From: Deinococcus yavapaiensis KR-236
GTDB lineage: Bacteria > Deinococcota > Deinococci > Deinococcales > Deinococcaceae
NCBI RefSeq assembly: GCF_003217515.1
Contig: NZ_QJSX01000019.1
Coordinates: 1 to 59,988, forward strand
Direction: 5' to 3'
Length of the DNA: 59,988 nucleotides
How positions within the stretch are numbered: the first letter of the stretch is position 1; each line of letters starts with the position of its first letter. A program made the position numbers and the translations under genes. Below, piece by piece: positions 17,812 through 26,118 of this stretch. The notes under the pieces are model-generated. The model made no database searches and was not told where the DNA came from. It worked only from the letters and a program-made list of their open reading frames with translations.

Positions 17812-18557
17812 GTGTCGTCGTGTTCGCGGATCTCGATGACACGCTGTTCCAAACTCGCCGCAAACTGCGGGGGAACGAAGGGAACCTCACGCCCGCCACC
17901 GTCGATTCGACCGGCGAGCCCCACTCGTTCGCAACGCCTTCTCAAGTGGCGCTTTGGTCGTTGCTGGCTTCGAGCGGTGCCACGGTGATTCCCGTGACGG
18001 GGCGTGATTCGACGGCCATGGCCCGCGTGACGTTGCGCTTTTCGTCTTGGCGGGTACTTGACCACGGCGCGACCATCCTGAGGCCGGACGGCACCGTCGA
18101 CGCAGCGTGGGCGGCCTTCGTGCGCGAGCAACTCGGAGCGTGCGCGGACATGCTCGAGCTCGTCACTCGGGAAGGCGAAGCGCTCGCGCACGAGCTCGAG
18201 TGCCGCGTGCGTCGTCACGACGTGCACGGCGTCCACTTCATGTCAGTGGCGAAGCATTCGACCGCCGATCCTTTTGCCCTCGCGAAGCTGCAAGATCGTT
18301 GGGAAGCGCGGGTGGACGGCACACCACTGCACGTTATCGCCAACGCCAACAACGTCACCGTGCTACCGCGAGCGCTCGGCAAAACCGAGGCGGTTTCGTA
18401 CCTGCTCGAGCACCACTTCTCGGACGCCATCCTCACGCTCGGGCTGGGAGACAGCGTGAGCGATCTCGGATTCATGAACTTGTGCGACTTCGCGGTGACG
18501 CCGACGCGTGGTCAATTGTTGCGAGCCGTGACTTCCGTCCGCTTGCCGCAACGATGA
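17808..18557 (+). CDS. HAD-superfamily phosphatase (249 aa)
   Basis: HAD motif I is present at the N terminus (VVVFADLDDTLFQT, nucleophile and acid aspartates). A threonine/serine motif II lies in TVIPVTGRDS, and motif IV is LTLGLGDSVSDLGFMNLC. Length and cap position resemble Cof-type HAD phosphatases acting on sugar or nucleotide phosphates. In the Ter module it would remove a phosphate from the ribosylated intermediate (inferred). The GTG start overlaps the PRTase stop by 4 nt, so these genes are coupled. There is no signal peptide, and it should be cytoplasmic. Confidence 0.87.
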   Translation: MSVVVFADLDDTLFQTRRKLRGNEGNLTPATVDSTGEPHSFATPSQVALWSLLASSGATVIPVTGRDSTAMARVTLRFSSWRVLDHGATILRPDGTVDAAWAAFVREQLGACADMLELVTREGEALAHELECRVRRHDVHGVHFMSVAKHSTADPFALAKLQDRWEARVDGTPLHVIANANNVTVLPRALGKTEAVSYLLEHHFSDAILTLGLGDSVSDLGFMNLCDFAVTPTRGQLLRAVTSVRLPQR

Positions 18558-18595
18558 CGTTATCCGAAACGCCTTCTCTTCCCTTGAGGACGCTC

Positions 18596-19642
18596 ATGAT
18601 TGATTCGCTGTCCGACCTGCTCACCTCCACGTTTCACGCGTCCGACGTCACGGTTTTGTTACGTCCCGGCACTGTCGAACTTGTCGGGGTCGCCGAGAAG
18701 GAGGTGCTGTTGCGCTCGGGCCGCAGTTACGCGACGTTGCTCACGCCTGAAGAAGCGCCAAGCGACGTCCAAGTGAGCGCATACGAGCAAGCCCTTTCGC
18801 GAAACGCCGAACGGCTGGGCGAATTGCTCTCTTCCCTGTCGTCGACCTTGCTCGAACGCTATCCGGACGTTGTGTACGTCTCGCTGGCACGAGCAGGAAC
18901 GCCGATCGGCTGCGTGTTGAGACGCCTCGCGCGCGCGAAGGGCCGCGAGGTCGCGCACTACACCCTGAGCATCATTCGAGGCGAAGGGCTGGATCTCGCA
19001 GCGTTGCGCCTCGTACGGGAACGTCATCCCACCGCTCACCTCGTCTTCATCGACGGATGGAGCGGAAAAGGCGCCATCGCCCGCACGCTCCGCGCGTCCA
19101 TGCCAAAGGACGAGCGCTGGTCGCTCGCGTTGGTGAGCGATCCGGCGGGAGTCGCCGATCATCCCGCGACCTTCGCCGACCTGTTGCTGCCGCACGCGCT
19201 TCTCAACGCCACGGTCAGCGGGCTGTTGAGCCGTAGCTTCACGACGCTCCCAGGCAAGTTGCACGGTGCGCGGCTCGAGGTCGCGCTCGCTCCGCACGAC
19301 CTCAGCCGCGCTTACATCGACACGCTCGAACACGTCGCGGTCCAAGCTCGCGTCGCGGTGTCGGCAATCGACGAGCAACGCCCGCTTTCAGCGCCGGGAC
19401 TCGTCCTCGAAATCGCACGGTCACTCGGCGTCCGTGACGTCAACCTCGTGAAGCCGGGCGTGGGAGAAGCGACCCGGGTGTTTCTACGCCGCGAACCTGG
19501 CCACCTGCTGTTGAAGAACAAGGATCATCTCGACACGTTGCACCTCGTCAAGCTCGCTGAGCGACGCTCGGTTCCTATCACCGTTCGACCCGACTTGCCG
19601 TACCTGGCCGCCGCGTTCGTGCAGGCGGGAAGTGGCGCGTGA
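18596..19642 (+). CDS. StiP-like protein: PRTase domain plus C-terminal PELOTA RNA-binding domain (348 aa)
   Basis: The body matches the family often annotated as cysteine protease StiP, which was reassigned to a PRTase-like fold. It shows VVYVSLARAGTPIGCVLRRL and the phosphate-loop-like LVFIDGWSGKGAIARTL. The last 85 residues resemble the PELOTA/L7Ae-type domain (RDVNLVKPGVGEATRVFLRR, then LLLKNKDHLDTLHLVKLAER). Family knowledge places it beside the PRTase-TRSP, HAD and ATP-grasp genes. An RNA- or nucleotide-linked substrate is inferred from the PELOTA domain. The start at 18596 is preferred for its TGAGGA site; an ATG at 18554 overlapping the HAD stop is the alternative (362 aa). Confidence 0.82.
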   Translation: MIDSLSDLLTSTFHASDVTVLLRPGTVELVGVAEKEVLLRSGRSYATLLTPEEAPSDVQVSAYEQALSRNAERLGELLSSLSSTLLERYPDVVYVSLARAGTPIGCVLRRLARAKGREVAHYTLSIIRGEGLDLAALRLVRERHPTAHLVFIDGWSGKGAIARTLRASMPKDERWSLALVSDPAGVADHPATFADLLLPHALLNATVSGLLSRSFTTLPGKLHGARLEVALAPHDLSRAYIDTLEHVAVQARVAVSAIDEQRPLSAPGLVLEIARSLGVRDVNLVKPGVGEATRVFLRREPGHLLLKNKDHLDTLHLVKLAERRSVPITVRPDLPYLAAAFVQAGSGA

Positions 19643-20550
19643 CGACGGCGAGCGAACGACCGCTCGGCGCGAGCTTGTACGCGCCAGCCACCCGTGACGA
19701 TCTCGTGGCTCTTGGTACGACGCGCTATCCGCTTTTGGACAGCCTGATTTACTGCACGGAAGACGCGGTGCGCGAGCAGGATGTGCCGATCGCGCTCGCC
19801 GCTTTGCGCGAAGCGCTTCCCCATCTCGCGTCCATGCCTGGCCCGGTACGATTCATTCGAGCGCGGAACTTGGACGTGCTCGAACACCTGCTTACCCTCG
19901 ATCTGCGCGGCATCCAAGGCTTCGTGCTTCCAAAAATCCACGGCGGCAACTTGAGCGCGTACATGTCGAAGCTCGAGGATCGACCGGATCTACACGTCAT
20001 GCTTACACTCGAAACGCGTGAGGCGTTGAACGAGCATGAGATGGTGCGGCTGCGCAACGTCATCTTCGAACACGGCTGGCACCAGCAGGTGCGCTGCCTG
20101 CGCATCGGCGGCAACGACTTGCTCAGCACGATCGGCCTGCGTCGTACGCCCGGCCGCACTTTGTACGAAGGCCCGCTGCAGCGAATCGTGAGCATGCTGG
20201 TCGCCGTGTTCAAACCCTACGGCTTCGCATTGTCGAGCCCGGTTTACGAAGTGTTCGACGACCTTGCTACGCTCGCGCGCGAAGTGCAACAAGATCTTGA
20301 ATACGGCCTGAGCGGCAAGACGATCATTCACCCGGGGCAACTTGAAACCGTGCACCACGGTTACCGCGTTACCCAGGAAGAACTCGCCGAGGCGCACGCG
20401 ATCCTCGATGAAAGCGCGCCTGCCGTGTTCAAGATGAACGGGCGAATGTGCGAACCGGCCACGCACGCGGCTTGGGCGCACGAAATCATCGAGCGAGCAA
20501 GGCACTTCGGCACGCTGTCTACCACGTCGAGTGAGGCTTTGCACTTCTGA
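19639..20550 (+). CDS. HpcH/HpaI-type (CitE-like) C-C lyase (303 aa)
   Basis: The protein follows the CitE-like TIM-barrel pattern. It has an N-terminal LYAPATRDDL and acidic strand IYCTEDAV, an arginine in VRFIRARN, a lysine/histidine segment GFVLPKIHGGN, a metal-site glutamate in VMLTLETREAL, LRIGGNDLL, and the C-terminal GKTIIHPGQLETVH typical of citrate/malyl-CoA lyase-like enzymes. A metal-dependent aldol cleavage or condensation is expected; the substrate is unknown. The GTG start overlaps the previous stop (GTGA). It is the last gene of the tightly coupled biosynthetic half; a 112-nt gap follows before the TerD genes, possibly with its own promoter (TTGATT at 20609, TACTCT at 20634, weak). 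Confidence 0.85.
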   Translation: MTTASERPLGASLYAPATRDDLVALGTTRYPLLDSLIYCTEDAVREQDVPIALAALREALPHLASMPGPVRFIRARNLDVLEHLLTLDLRGIQGFVLPKIHGGNLSAYMSKLEDRPDLHVMLTLETREALNEHEMVRLRNVIFEHGWHQQVRCLRIGGNDLLSTIGLRRTPGRTLYEGPLQRIVSMLVAVFKPYGFALSSPVYEVFDDLATLAREVQQDLEYGLSGKTIIHPGQLETVHHGYRVTQEELAEAHAILDESAPAVFKMNGRMCEPATHAAWAHEIIERARHFGTLSTTSSEALHF

Positions 20551-20662
20551 AGCAGTTGTGATCTGTAACGAAGCCTCAACGAGTAGACTGATTCGCGAGA
20601 GTCCGACGTTGATTTCTCACTCCATACGAAACGTACTCTCAACATACTTTCCGGAGGTTCTC

Positions 20663-21238
20663 ATGGCAGTTTCACTTAGCAAAGGTGGCAATGTCTCCCT
20701 CAGCAAGGCGGCTCCCGGGCTCAAGACCATCACGGTCGGCCTCGGCTGGGATCCACGCGCGACCGACGGACAAGAATTCGATTTGGACGGCAGCGTGTTT
20801 CTCCTCAACGCTCAAGGCAAAGTCGGAAGCGATAGCGACTTCATCTTCTACAACAACAAGAAGTCGGCCGACGGCAGCGTCGAGCACAGCGGCGACAACC
20901 GCTCGGGCGAAGGGGCGGGCGACGATGAAACCGTCATCGTGCGCCTTGATCAAGTGCCAGCAGGTGTCGACAAGATCGCCGTGTGCGTGACCATCCACGA
21001 AGCCGACGGCCGCAAGCAGAACTTCGGGCAAGTCTCCAAAGCGTACATTCGCGTCCTCAACGCCGACGGCGGCAGCGAAATTGCTCGATATGACCTCAGC
21101 GAGGACGCGAGCACCGACACGGCCATGATCTTCGGCGAAGTCTACCGAAACGGGAGCGAGTGGAAGTTCCGCGCCGTCGGCCAAGGGTACGCGGGCGGCC
21201 TAGAGCCCCTCGCCCGCAACTTCGGCGTCAACGTCTGA
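20663..21238 (+). CDS. terD: TerD-family calcium-binding stress protein (191 aa)
   Basis: Full-length TerD domain: start MAVSLSKGGNVSLSK, the GLGWDPRATDGQEFDLDGS block, the acidic calcium-binding loop VEHSGDNRSGEGAGDDE, and the end AVGQGYAGGLEPLARNFGVN. TerD proteins are soluble beta-sandwich proteins that bind two calcium ions and are tied to tellurite, phage and oxidative stress responses. GGAGG 6 nt before ATG fixes the start. It closely resembles the protein at 24394 and is probably a duplicate. An inverted repeat follows its stop. Confidence 0.93.
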   Translation: MAVSLSKGGNVSLSKAAPGLKTITVGLGWDPRATDGQEFDLDGSVFLLNAQGKVGSDSDFIFYNNKKSADGSVEHSGDNRSGEGAGDDETVIVRLDQVPAGVDKIAVCVTIHEADGRKQNFGQVSKAYIRVLNADGGSEIARYDLSEDASTDTAMIFGEVYRNGSEWKFRAVGQGYAGGLEPLARNFGVNV

Positions 21239-21271
21239 TCGAGGCAACGCGTCTACCAGGCTGAAGGCCAT

Positions 21272-21302
21272 CGAACGCCCGCCCCTGCACCGCGGGCGTT
21301 CG
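21272..21302 (+). terminator. GC-rich hairpin between terD and the TerA-like gene
   Basis: An 11-bp perfect stem (CGAACGCCCGC with GCGGGCGTTCG) and 9-nt loop lie 33 nt after the terD stop and 23 nt before the next start. There is no T run, so it may be a weak terminator or an RNA-processing or stability element that tunes terD against downstream genes. Confidence 0.5.
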
Positions 21303-21325
21303 GCGCCCTGCCCGAAGGAGTCAAC

Positions 21326-22495
21326 TTGCAAGCGTTTCAAACGGGACAAAAAGTGCCGTTACGGAATCTCACGTCTCGAACCGACCTCAGCATCAGCGTC
21401 CGCGTCACCGGCCCTGCCGCCGAGTACGACCTCATGCTGTTCGGACTGGACGAGGCTGGCCGACTGTCCGACGACCGCTACATGATTTTTTTCAACCAGC
21501 CGTCCTCGCCGGAGAACGCCTTACGCATGCAATCCGGAGCGCGCAACGAAAAGATCTTCTCGGTCGATCTTTCCCGCGTGCCCGCGCACATACGCCGGAT
21601 GACGCTGGCATCCACGGTGGACGACGGCGCCTTCGCCGCGATCGACCACGCCGAGGTCACGGTGTCGAGCGCCGACGGTCCGCTCTTGACGTACCGCGTC
21701 ACGGGCCGTGACTTTCAGCAGCAGAAGGCGATCATGCTCCTCGACGTGTACTTCAAGGACGTGTGGCGCGTTGCTGCCGTCGGGCAAGGGTTCAACGGGG
21801 GGCTCGCCGCCCTCGTGAAGCACTTCGGCGGTGAAGTCGCCGACACCCCGGTCGGACGACCCGCACCTCCACCTCCGCCGCCTCGACCGAGCACGCCTCC
21901 ACCCGCGCCGCCCAGCGTGAGCTTGCAGAAAATCACGTTGGACAAGCAAGGCGCATCGACGAAGTTGTCGTTGCGCAAGGACGGTCAGAAAGACCCGATT
22001 CGTGTCAACCTCAATTGGGACCGTGGCGGTCCGTTGCGTGTCGGAGCGGACCTCGACCTCGGCTGCATGTACCTTTTGAACAATGGCGACCGAGGCGTGA
22101 TTCAAGCGCTCGGCAACACCTTCGGCTCCGACCGCTTCGAGCCGTACATCATGCTCGACAAGGACGACCGCACCGGAGCCGCGAACGACGGCGAAAACCT
22201 CGTGATCTACCGACCCGACCTCATCCACACGGTCTTGATTTTCGCCTACATCTACGAAGGAACGAGCGACTTCACGAAAGTCAACGGACGACTGACGATG
22301 AAAGACCCTCGTGGCAATGAAATCACGGTGCGTCTCAGCAATCCCGATATGCGCCGTTTGTTCTGTGCGATCGCCTCGATCGAGAATGTCGGCGGCGAAA
22401 TCAAAATCACGAAAGAGGAGCGGTACTTCGGCGGTCATCAAGACTGCGATGAATACTACGGCTTCGGCTTTCGCTGGACAGCGAGGAGCAAGTGA
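21326..22495 (+). CDS. TerA-like protein with two TerD-type domains (389 aa)
   Basis: Two TerD-type domains are joined by a proline-rich linker (residues about 180-200). The N-terminal domain is divergent (YDLMLFGLDEAGRLSDDRYM, MIFFNQPSSPENA) and ends in AVGQGFNGGLAALVKHFGGE. The C-terminal domain has VNLNWDRGGPLRVGADLDLG and an altered acidic loop, MLDKDDRTGAANDGENL. This is the TerA-like double architecture. TerA/TerD proteins are thought to assemble with other Ter proteins at the membrane. TTG is chosen as start because GGAG lies 5 nt upstream. The stop overlaps the next gene's GTG. Confidence 0.87.
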   Translation: MQAFQTGQKVPLRNLTSRTDLSISVRVTGPAAEYDLMLFGLDEAGRLSDDRYMIFFNQPSSPENALRMQSGARNEKIFSVDLSRVPAHIRRMTLASTVDDGAFAAIDHAEVTVSSADGPLLTYRVTGRDFQQQKAIMLLDVYFKDVWRVAAVGQGFNGGLAALVKHFGGEVADTPVGRPAPPPPPPRPSTPPPAPPSVSLQKITLDKQGASTKLSLRKDGQKDPIRVNLNWDRGGPLRVGADLDLGCMYLLNNGDRGVIQALGNTFGSDRFEPYIMLDKDDRTGAANDGENLVIYRPDLIHTVLIFAYIYEGTSDFTKVNGRLTMKDPRGNEITVRLSNPDMRRLFCAIASIENVGGEIKITKEERYFGGHQDCDEYYGFGFRWTARSK

Positions 22496-23715
22496 ATCTA
22501 TCCGCAGGGCAGCGGCTCCCGCTCGCCGAGCTGGGCGTGAGCGAACGCTTCGTCGTTACGGTGAACAGCTCGCTCGCGGGCACGGACTACAGCGCCTTCG
22601 GCTTGCAAGATGGCCGGCTCGCGGACGATCGGTACATGGTGTTCTACAACCAACCCGAAAGTCCCGACGGGGCGGTGCGCACGTCAGGTACGCGCTTCGA
22701 CTTCGATCTTTCTCGGCTTGCCTCGAGCATCACGGAGATCGTTCTGACTGCGACGCATGACGACACGCCACTGTCGCGCGGCTCGCTCATCGTGAACCTG
22801 GGTGAGGCGAGCTTCGACGTTACAGGCGCGCTGCACGCGGAGAAAGCCGCGATGCTGCTTCGCTTTTACCGTCGCGGCGAGCAGTGGCGCGTCGAAGCCG
22901 TCGGTCAGGGCTTCGACGGCGGTCTCGCGGCCCTCGTGAAGCACTTCGGCGGGGAGGTCGCACAGGACGTACAGGACGTGCCTACACCTCCGTCGCCGCC
23001 AGTGAGTCTCGTCAAAGAGCGGCAGAAGGTCCTGCTCGACAAGGCCGCGCGCGAGCAACCTCAACTCGTCAGCTTGATCAAGACCGCCCAAGTCAGCCTC
23101 GAGAAGCGCGGCCTTGCCGACGCGCGCTACCGCGTGAAGCTCGTCCTCGACATCAGCGCCAGCATGATGAACGAGTACGCCTCGGGCGCCGTGCAAGCGC
23201 TCGCCGAACGCGCGCTCGCCCTCGCCGCTCGCCTTGACGACGATGGTGAAGTCGACGTGTACCTCTTCGGAATCCAGGCACACCGGAAAGGCAAACTCTC
23301 GCTCGACAACACGCGCGGCTTCGTGCAAGCCCTGCGCGTGCAATTCGAAGGCGGCACCCACTACGGCCCGGTCATGACCCTCGTGCGTGACGACGCCCGC
23401 GCTGAAGGCCGCGATCTGCCGACCCTGGTATTGTTCATCACCGACGGCGGCACGAGTAACCCGGCAAGCGTCATCAAGCAAATGCGTGACGCGGCGAACG
23501 AGCCGATCTTCTGGAAGTTCATGGGTATCGAGCAAGGCTACGTCAACTTCGATTTCCTCGAGAAGCTCGATGACCTGACGGGACGCCGCGTCGACAACGC
23601 GGACTTCTTCAAGGTAAAAGCTCCGATTCGTCTGCCCGACGCCGAACTGTTCGACTTGCTCGTCAACGAGCTCGATTCTTGGCAGCGCGACGCGCGACGC
23701 GCAGGCGTCTTGTAA
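22492..23715 (+). CDS. TerF-like protein: divergent TerD domain plus von Willebrand A domain (407 aa)
   Basis: Residues 1-160 are a divergent TerD domain closely similar to the first domain of the preceding protein (DDRYMVFYNQPESPDGAVRT; AVGQGFDGGLAALVKHFGGE). A short linker follows. From about residue 200 there is a VWA domain with an intact MIDAS motif DISASM near 219, a later threonine (GGTHYGP) and the aspartate in VLFITDGGTSN. This matches TerF/TerY-type proteins, where metal-dependent VWA binding is thought to recruit partners. The GTG start overlaps the previous stop, with GAGGAG just upstream. Confidence 0.88.
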   Translation: MNLSAGQRLPLAELGVSERFVVTVNSSLAGTDYSAFGLQDGRLADDRYMVFYNQPESPDGAVRTSGTRFDFDLSRLASSITEIVLTATHDDTPLSRGSLIVNLGEASFDVTGALHAEKAAMLLRFYRRGEQWRVEAVGQGFDGGLAALVKHFGGEVAQDVQDVPTPPSPPVSLVKERQKVLLDKAAREQPQLVSLIKTAQVSLEKRGLADARYRVKLVLDISASMMNEYASGAVQALAERALALAARLDDDGEVDVYLFGIQAHRKGKLSLDNTRGFVQALRVQFEGGTHYGPVMTLVRDDARAEGRDLPTLVLFITDGGTSNPASVIKQMRDAANEPIFWKFMGIEQGYVNFDFLEKLDDLTGRRVDNADFFKVKAPIRLPDAELFDLLVNELDSWQRDARRAGVL

Positions 23716-23752
23716 CGCGGTCTGCGAGTTCAGCCTGATCAAAGGAGCACTT

Positions 23753-24334
23753 ATGGCCGTCAGTCTTTCGAAAGGTCAGCAAATCAGCCTCACCAAGACC
23801 GCAGGCCCGTCACTCACGCGGGTACGAATGGGACTCGGTTGGGACGGCATCATGAAGCGCGGTCTGTTCGGCTTCGGTGGCGGGCGCGTCGAGGTAGACC
23901 TCGACGCCAACGCCTTGATGTTCGACGCCGACGGACAACTTGTCGAGGCAGTGTGGTTTCGCGAGTTGCAAAACGCCAACGGCAGCGTACGTCACAGCGG
24001 CGACAACCGCACCGGTGCCGGCGACGGCGATGATGAGACCATCAGCGTGGACCTCACGCGCTTGCCACAGCACGTCACCACCTTGATCTTCTCGGTCAAC
24101 AACTACTCCGGGCCGAACTTCAGCGAAGTCGAGAACGCGTACTGCCGCCTCGTCAACTTGGACGGCGACAAGGAGATCGCGCGCTACGACCTCGGCGCGC
24201 AAGGCAGCCACAGCGCGCTCATCATGGCGAGCCTCAGACGGCAAGGCAACGACTGGGTGATGACGGCCATCGGCCAGACGTCTCGCGGTCGCACCTTCCA
24301 CGACAACCTGACGGACATTCGCCCGTACGTGTAA
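23753..24334 (+). CDS. TerD-family protein, TerZ-like (193 aa)
   Basis: TerD domain with start MAVSLSKGQQISLTK and an intact acidic loop (VRHSGDNRTGAGDGDDE). It has a longer insertion after GLGWD (GIMKRGLFGFGGGRVEVDLD) and a different C terminus (SRGRTFHDNLTDIRPYV) lacking the usual LARNFGVN end. The insertion resembles TerZ-type members. A calcium-binding stress role is expected by family. The ribosome site AAAGGAG lies just upstream of the ATG, 37 nt after the previous stop. Confidence 0.88.
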   Translation: MAVSLSKGQQISLTKTAGPSLTRVRMGLGWDGIMKRGLFGFGGGRVEVDLDANALMFDADGQLVEAVWFRELQNANGSVRHSGDNRTGAGDGDDETISVDLTRLPQHVTTLIFSVNNYSGPNFSEVENAYCRLVNLDGDKEIARYDLGAQGSHSALIMASLRRQGNDWVMTAIGQTSRGRTFHDNLTDIRPYV

Positions 24335-24393
24335 CCGTCAAACGACCATCTTGCGGGTCTCACCGCATCTTTCTTCTTCGACAGGAGTTCCTC

Positions 24394-24969
24394 ATGTCTC
24401 TTTCCCTGCAAAAAGGCGGCAACATCTCTCTCACGAAGCAAGACGCCTCGCTGACGCGCATCACCGTCGGTCTCGGTTGGGACCCGCGCAGCACGGACGG
24501 ACAGCAATTCGACCTCGACGCGAGCGCGTTCCTGCTCACGGCGACGGGTCGGGTGCGCGGCGACCACGACTTCATCTTCTACAACCAGCTGCGCTCGCAA
24601 GACGGCAGCGTCGAGCACACGGGCGATAACCGCGATGGTCAAGGAGATGGAGACGACGAGGCGATCAGCATCGATCTCGCCAGCGTCCCGCACGACGTTG
24701 CAAAGATCGCCATTGCAGTGACGATCGACCAAGCGGACGCGCGCCGCCAGAACTTCGGGCAAGTCGGCGGCGCCTTCGTGCGCATCGTCAATCAAGCCAA
24801 CGGGCAGGAAATGACGCGCTACGACCTCGGCGAGGACTTCAGCACCGAGACGGCGGTGATCTTCGCGGAGATCTACCGTCACGGCGGAGAGTGGAAGTTC
24901 CGCGCGGTCGGTCAAGGTTATCAAGGAGGCCTCGGTCCGCTCGCCCGTAATTACGGCGTGAACGTTTGA
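24394..24969 (+). CDS. terD: TerD-family protein, terminal gene of the Ter cluster (191 aa)
   Basis: Canonical TerD: MSLSLQKGGNISLTKQD, GLGWDPRSTDGQQFDLDAS, calcium loop VEHTGDNRDGQGDGDDE, and GLGPLARNYGVNV at the end. It is colinear with and similar to the protein at 20663, so the pair is probably paralogous. ACAGGAG precedes the ATG. It is the last co-directional gene. TerB, TerC, TelA or a separate TerY are not found in the window, so this is a reduced Ter set. Confidence 0.93.
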   Translation: MSLSLQKGGNISLTKQDASLTRITVGLGWDPRSTDGQQFDLDASAFLLTATGRVRGDHDFIFYNQLRSQDGSVEHTGDNRDGQGDGDDEAISIDLASVPHDVAKIAIAVTIDQADARRQNFGQVGGAFVRIVNQANGQEMTRYDLGEDFSTETAVIFAEIYRHGGEWKFRAVGQGYQGGLGPLARNYGVNV

Positions 24970-25205
24970 ACTCCGAAGAAGGAACCGCGTTCAGCGCTGC
25001 CGTCCCGAGCGCCTTTGCACGCTGAAACAAGAGTTTGGTCTCGCGTTTCCCGTGTTCGCGCTGGCAATGGCTTTTTTGGTATGGCCTTTCGACCGGGGGG
25101 CTGCACACTGCTCCCGCGCTCGCATCTGGATCGCGACACGTGGGTCAACGACCCGAGGCGTTCGACGCTGGCCCGTCGTTCAAGATGCCGGCAGCGCGCG
25201 TTGAG

Positions 25206-25406
25206 TCAAAGGACTTCCTTCGCGCGGTCCATCAGCGTCTGCTCGGTCCACGTCCCGCTTCTCACGACCCGACCCGTGACGTCCACGCCACCCCACGTGA
25301 TCTTCCAGCCGGTGCCGGGAGGTGGGCGCCGACTTCCCACCGCCTGACCGGGCACTTGGACGCGCTTGACGACGATTTCCCTGCCCTTGTGCGTATCTCG
25401 TAGCAT
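25206..25406 (-). CDS. Small hypothetical protein (66 aa)
   Basis: The product starts MLRDTHKGREIVVKRVQVPG and ends VDVTGRVVRSGTWTEQTLMD...; its beta-rich pattern looks like a real small domain. I do not recognise it. There is no clear ribosome site at 25406, and the open frame continues upstream to 25493. It may be a free-standing accessory gene of the island or a fragment. Around it (24970-25205 and 25407-25600) I see nothing else. Confidence 0.4.
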   Translation of the reverse strand: MLRDTHKGREIVVKRVQVPGQAVGSRRPPPGTGWKITWGGVDVTGRVVRSGTWTEQTLMDRAKEVL

Positions 25407-25599
25407 GGGTATGAGCGTAGCGCGGCAACGCTGCACGCGGGATAAGAAAGAACTACGCGGCAGGCCAACGACAGGGCTTCTACACCCCGCCACGACTGTC
25501 GCTTAGCGAACGACAGCCGTGTGCTTCCTCGTCGGTTGTGCTCCCAGCACGCCACTTGCGCCGCGAACGTTCGACGGCGTGGGTACGGTGAGGCATGCA

Positions 25600-26090
25600 C
25601 CGTCAACGCTCGGAGAAGGTCTGCTGGTGCAGGTCCTGAGGGCGCCGCGCGAAGAGCAAGCGCGGGACCAGGGCGTGGCGGGCAAGTTGTGGCGAGGCGG
25701 CGCGTACGTGGTTTCCACGGAGCTCGGCGCGCCGATTCCACTGGACAACCTCATGCAAGCGATGACGCACGTCGTCGAGTGGAGCGACCCGGAAGCGTTC
25801 GAACGCAACGTCGAGCACGTGCCGCGCGAAGCACTCGGGAACCTGCGAGCGATAGAGCGGGCACCGGACGCCGAGGCGTTGCCGCCTCGTTCGCCGCACG
25901 ACTCGGGGCACACGTACGCGTCCTTGACCCTCAAGGGGGCGCCACGGGGACCCGGTGGTCGTCAGCAAGATCTGGGGCACAAGACGCCGAGCATCACGCT
26001 CGACACCTACCGTTTCGTGTTCGACGGCGAGAAGCGCGCACGCCGTGGACTTGTTCGAAGGCATGGCCTTGCCCCTGCCCGGATCGGCCG
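25600..26090 (+). pseudogene. Decayed tyrosine recombinase (phage/island integrase), C-terminal half
   Basis: One frame reads STELGAPIPLDNLMQAM, then HDSGHTYASLTLK and LGHKTPSITLDTYRFVFDGE, the unmistakable catalytic half of a tyrosine integrase. Other frames supply VVSKI and AVDLFEGMALPLPG, so at least two frameshifts split the gene. The catalytic HxLR box reads HDSGH, so its arginine is lost. The catalytic tyrosine block remains. No N-terminal arm-binding domain was found. It lies 600 bp from the partial tRNA copy at 26700, where an integrase gene of a tRNA-targeted element is expected. Confidence 0.8.
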
Positions 26091-26118
26091 TCGAGGGCGG
26101 CGCGCGGCCTTCAAGTCT

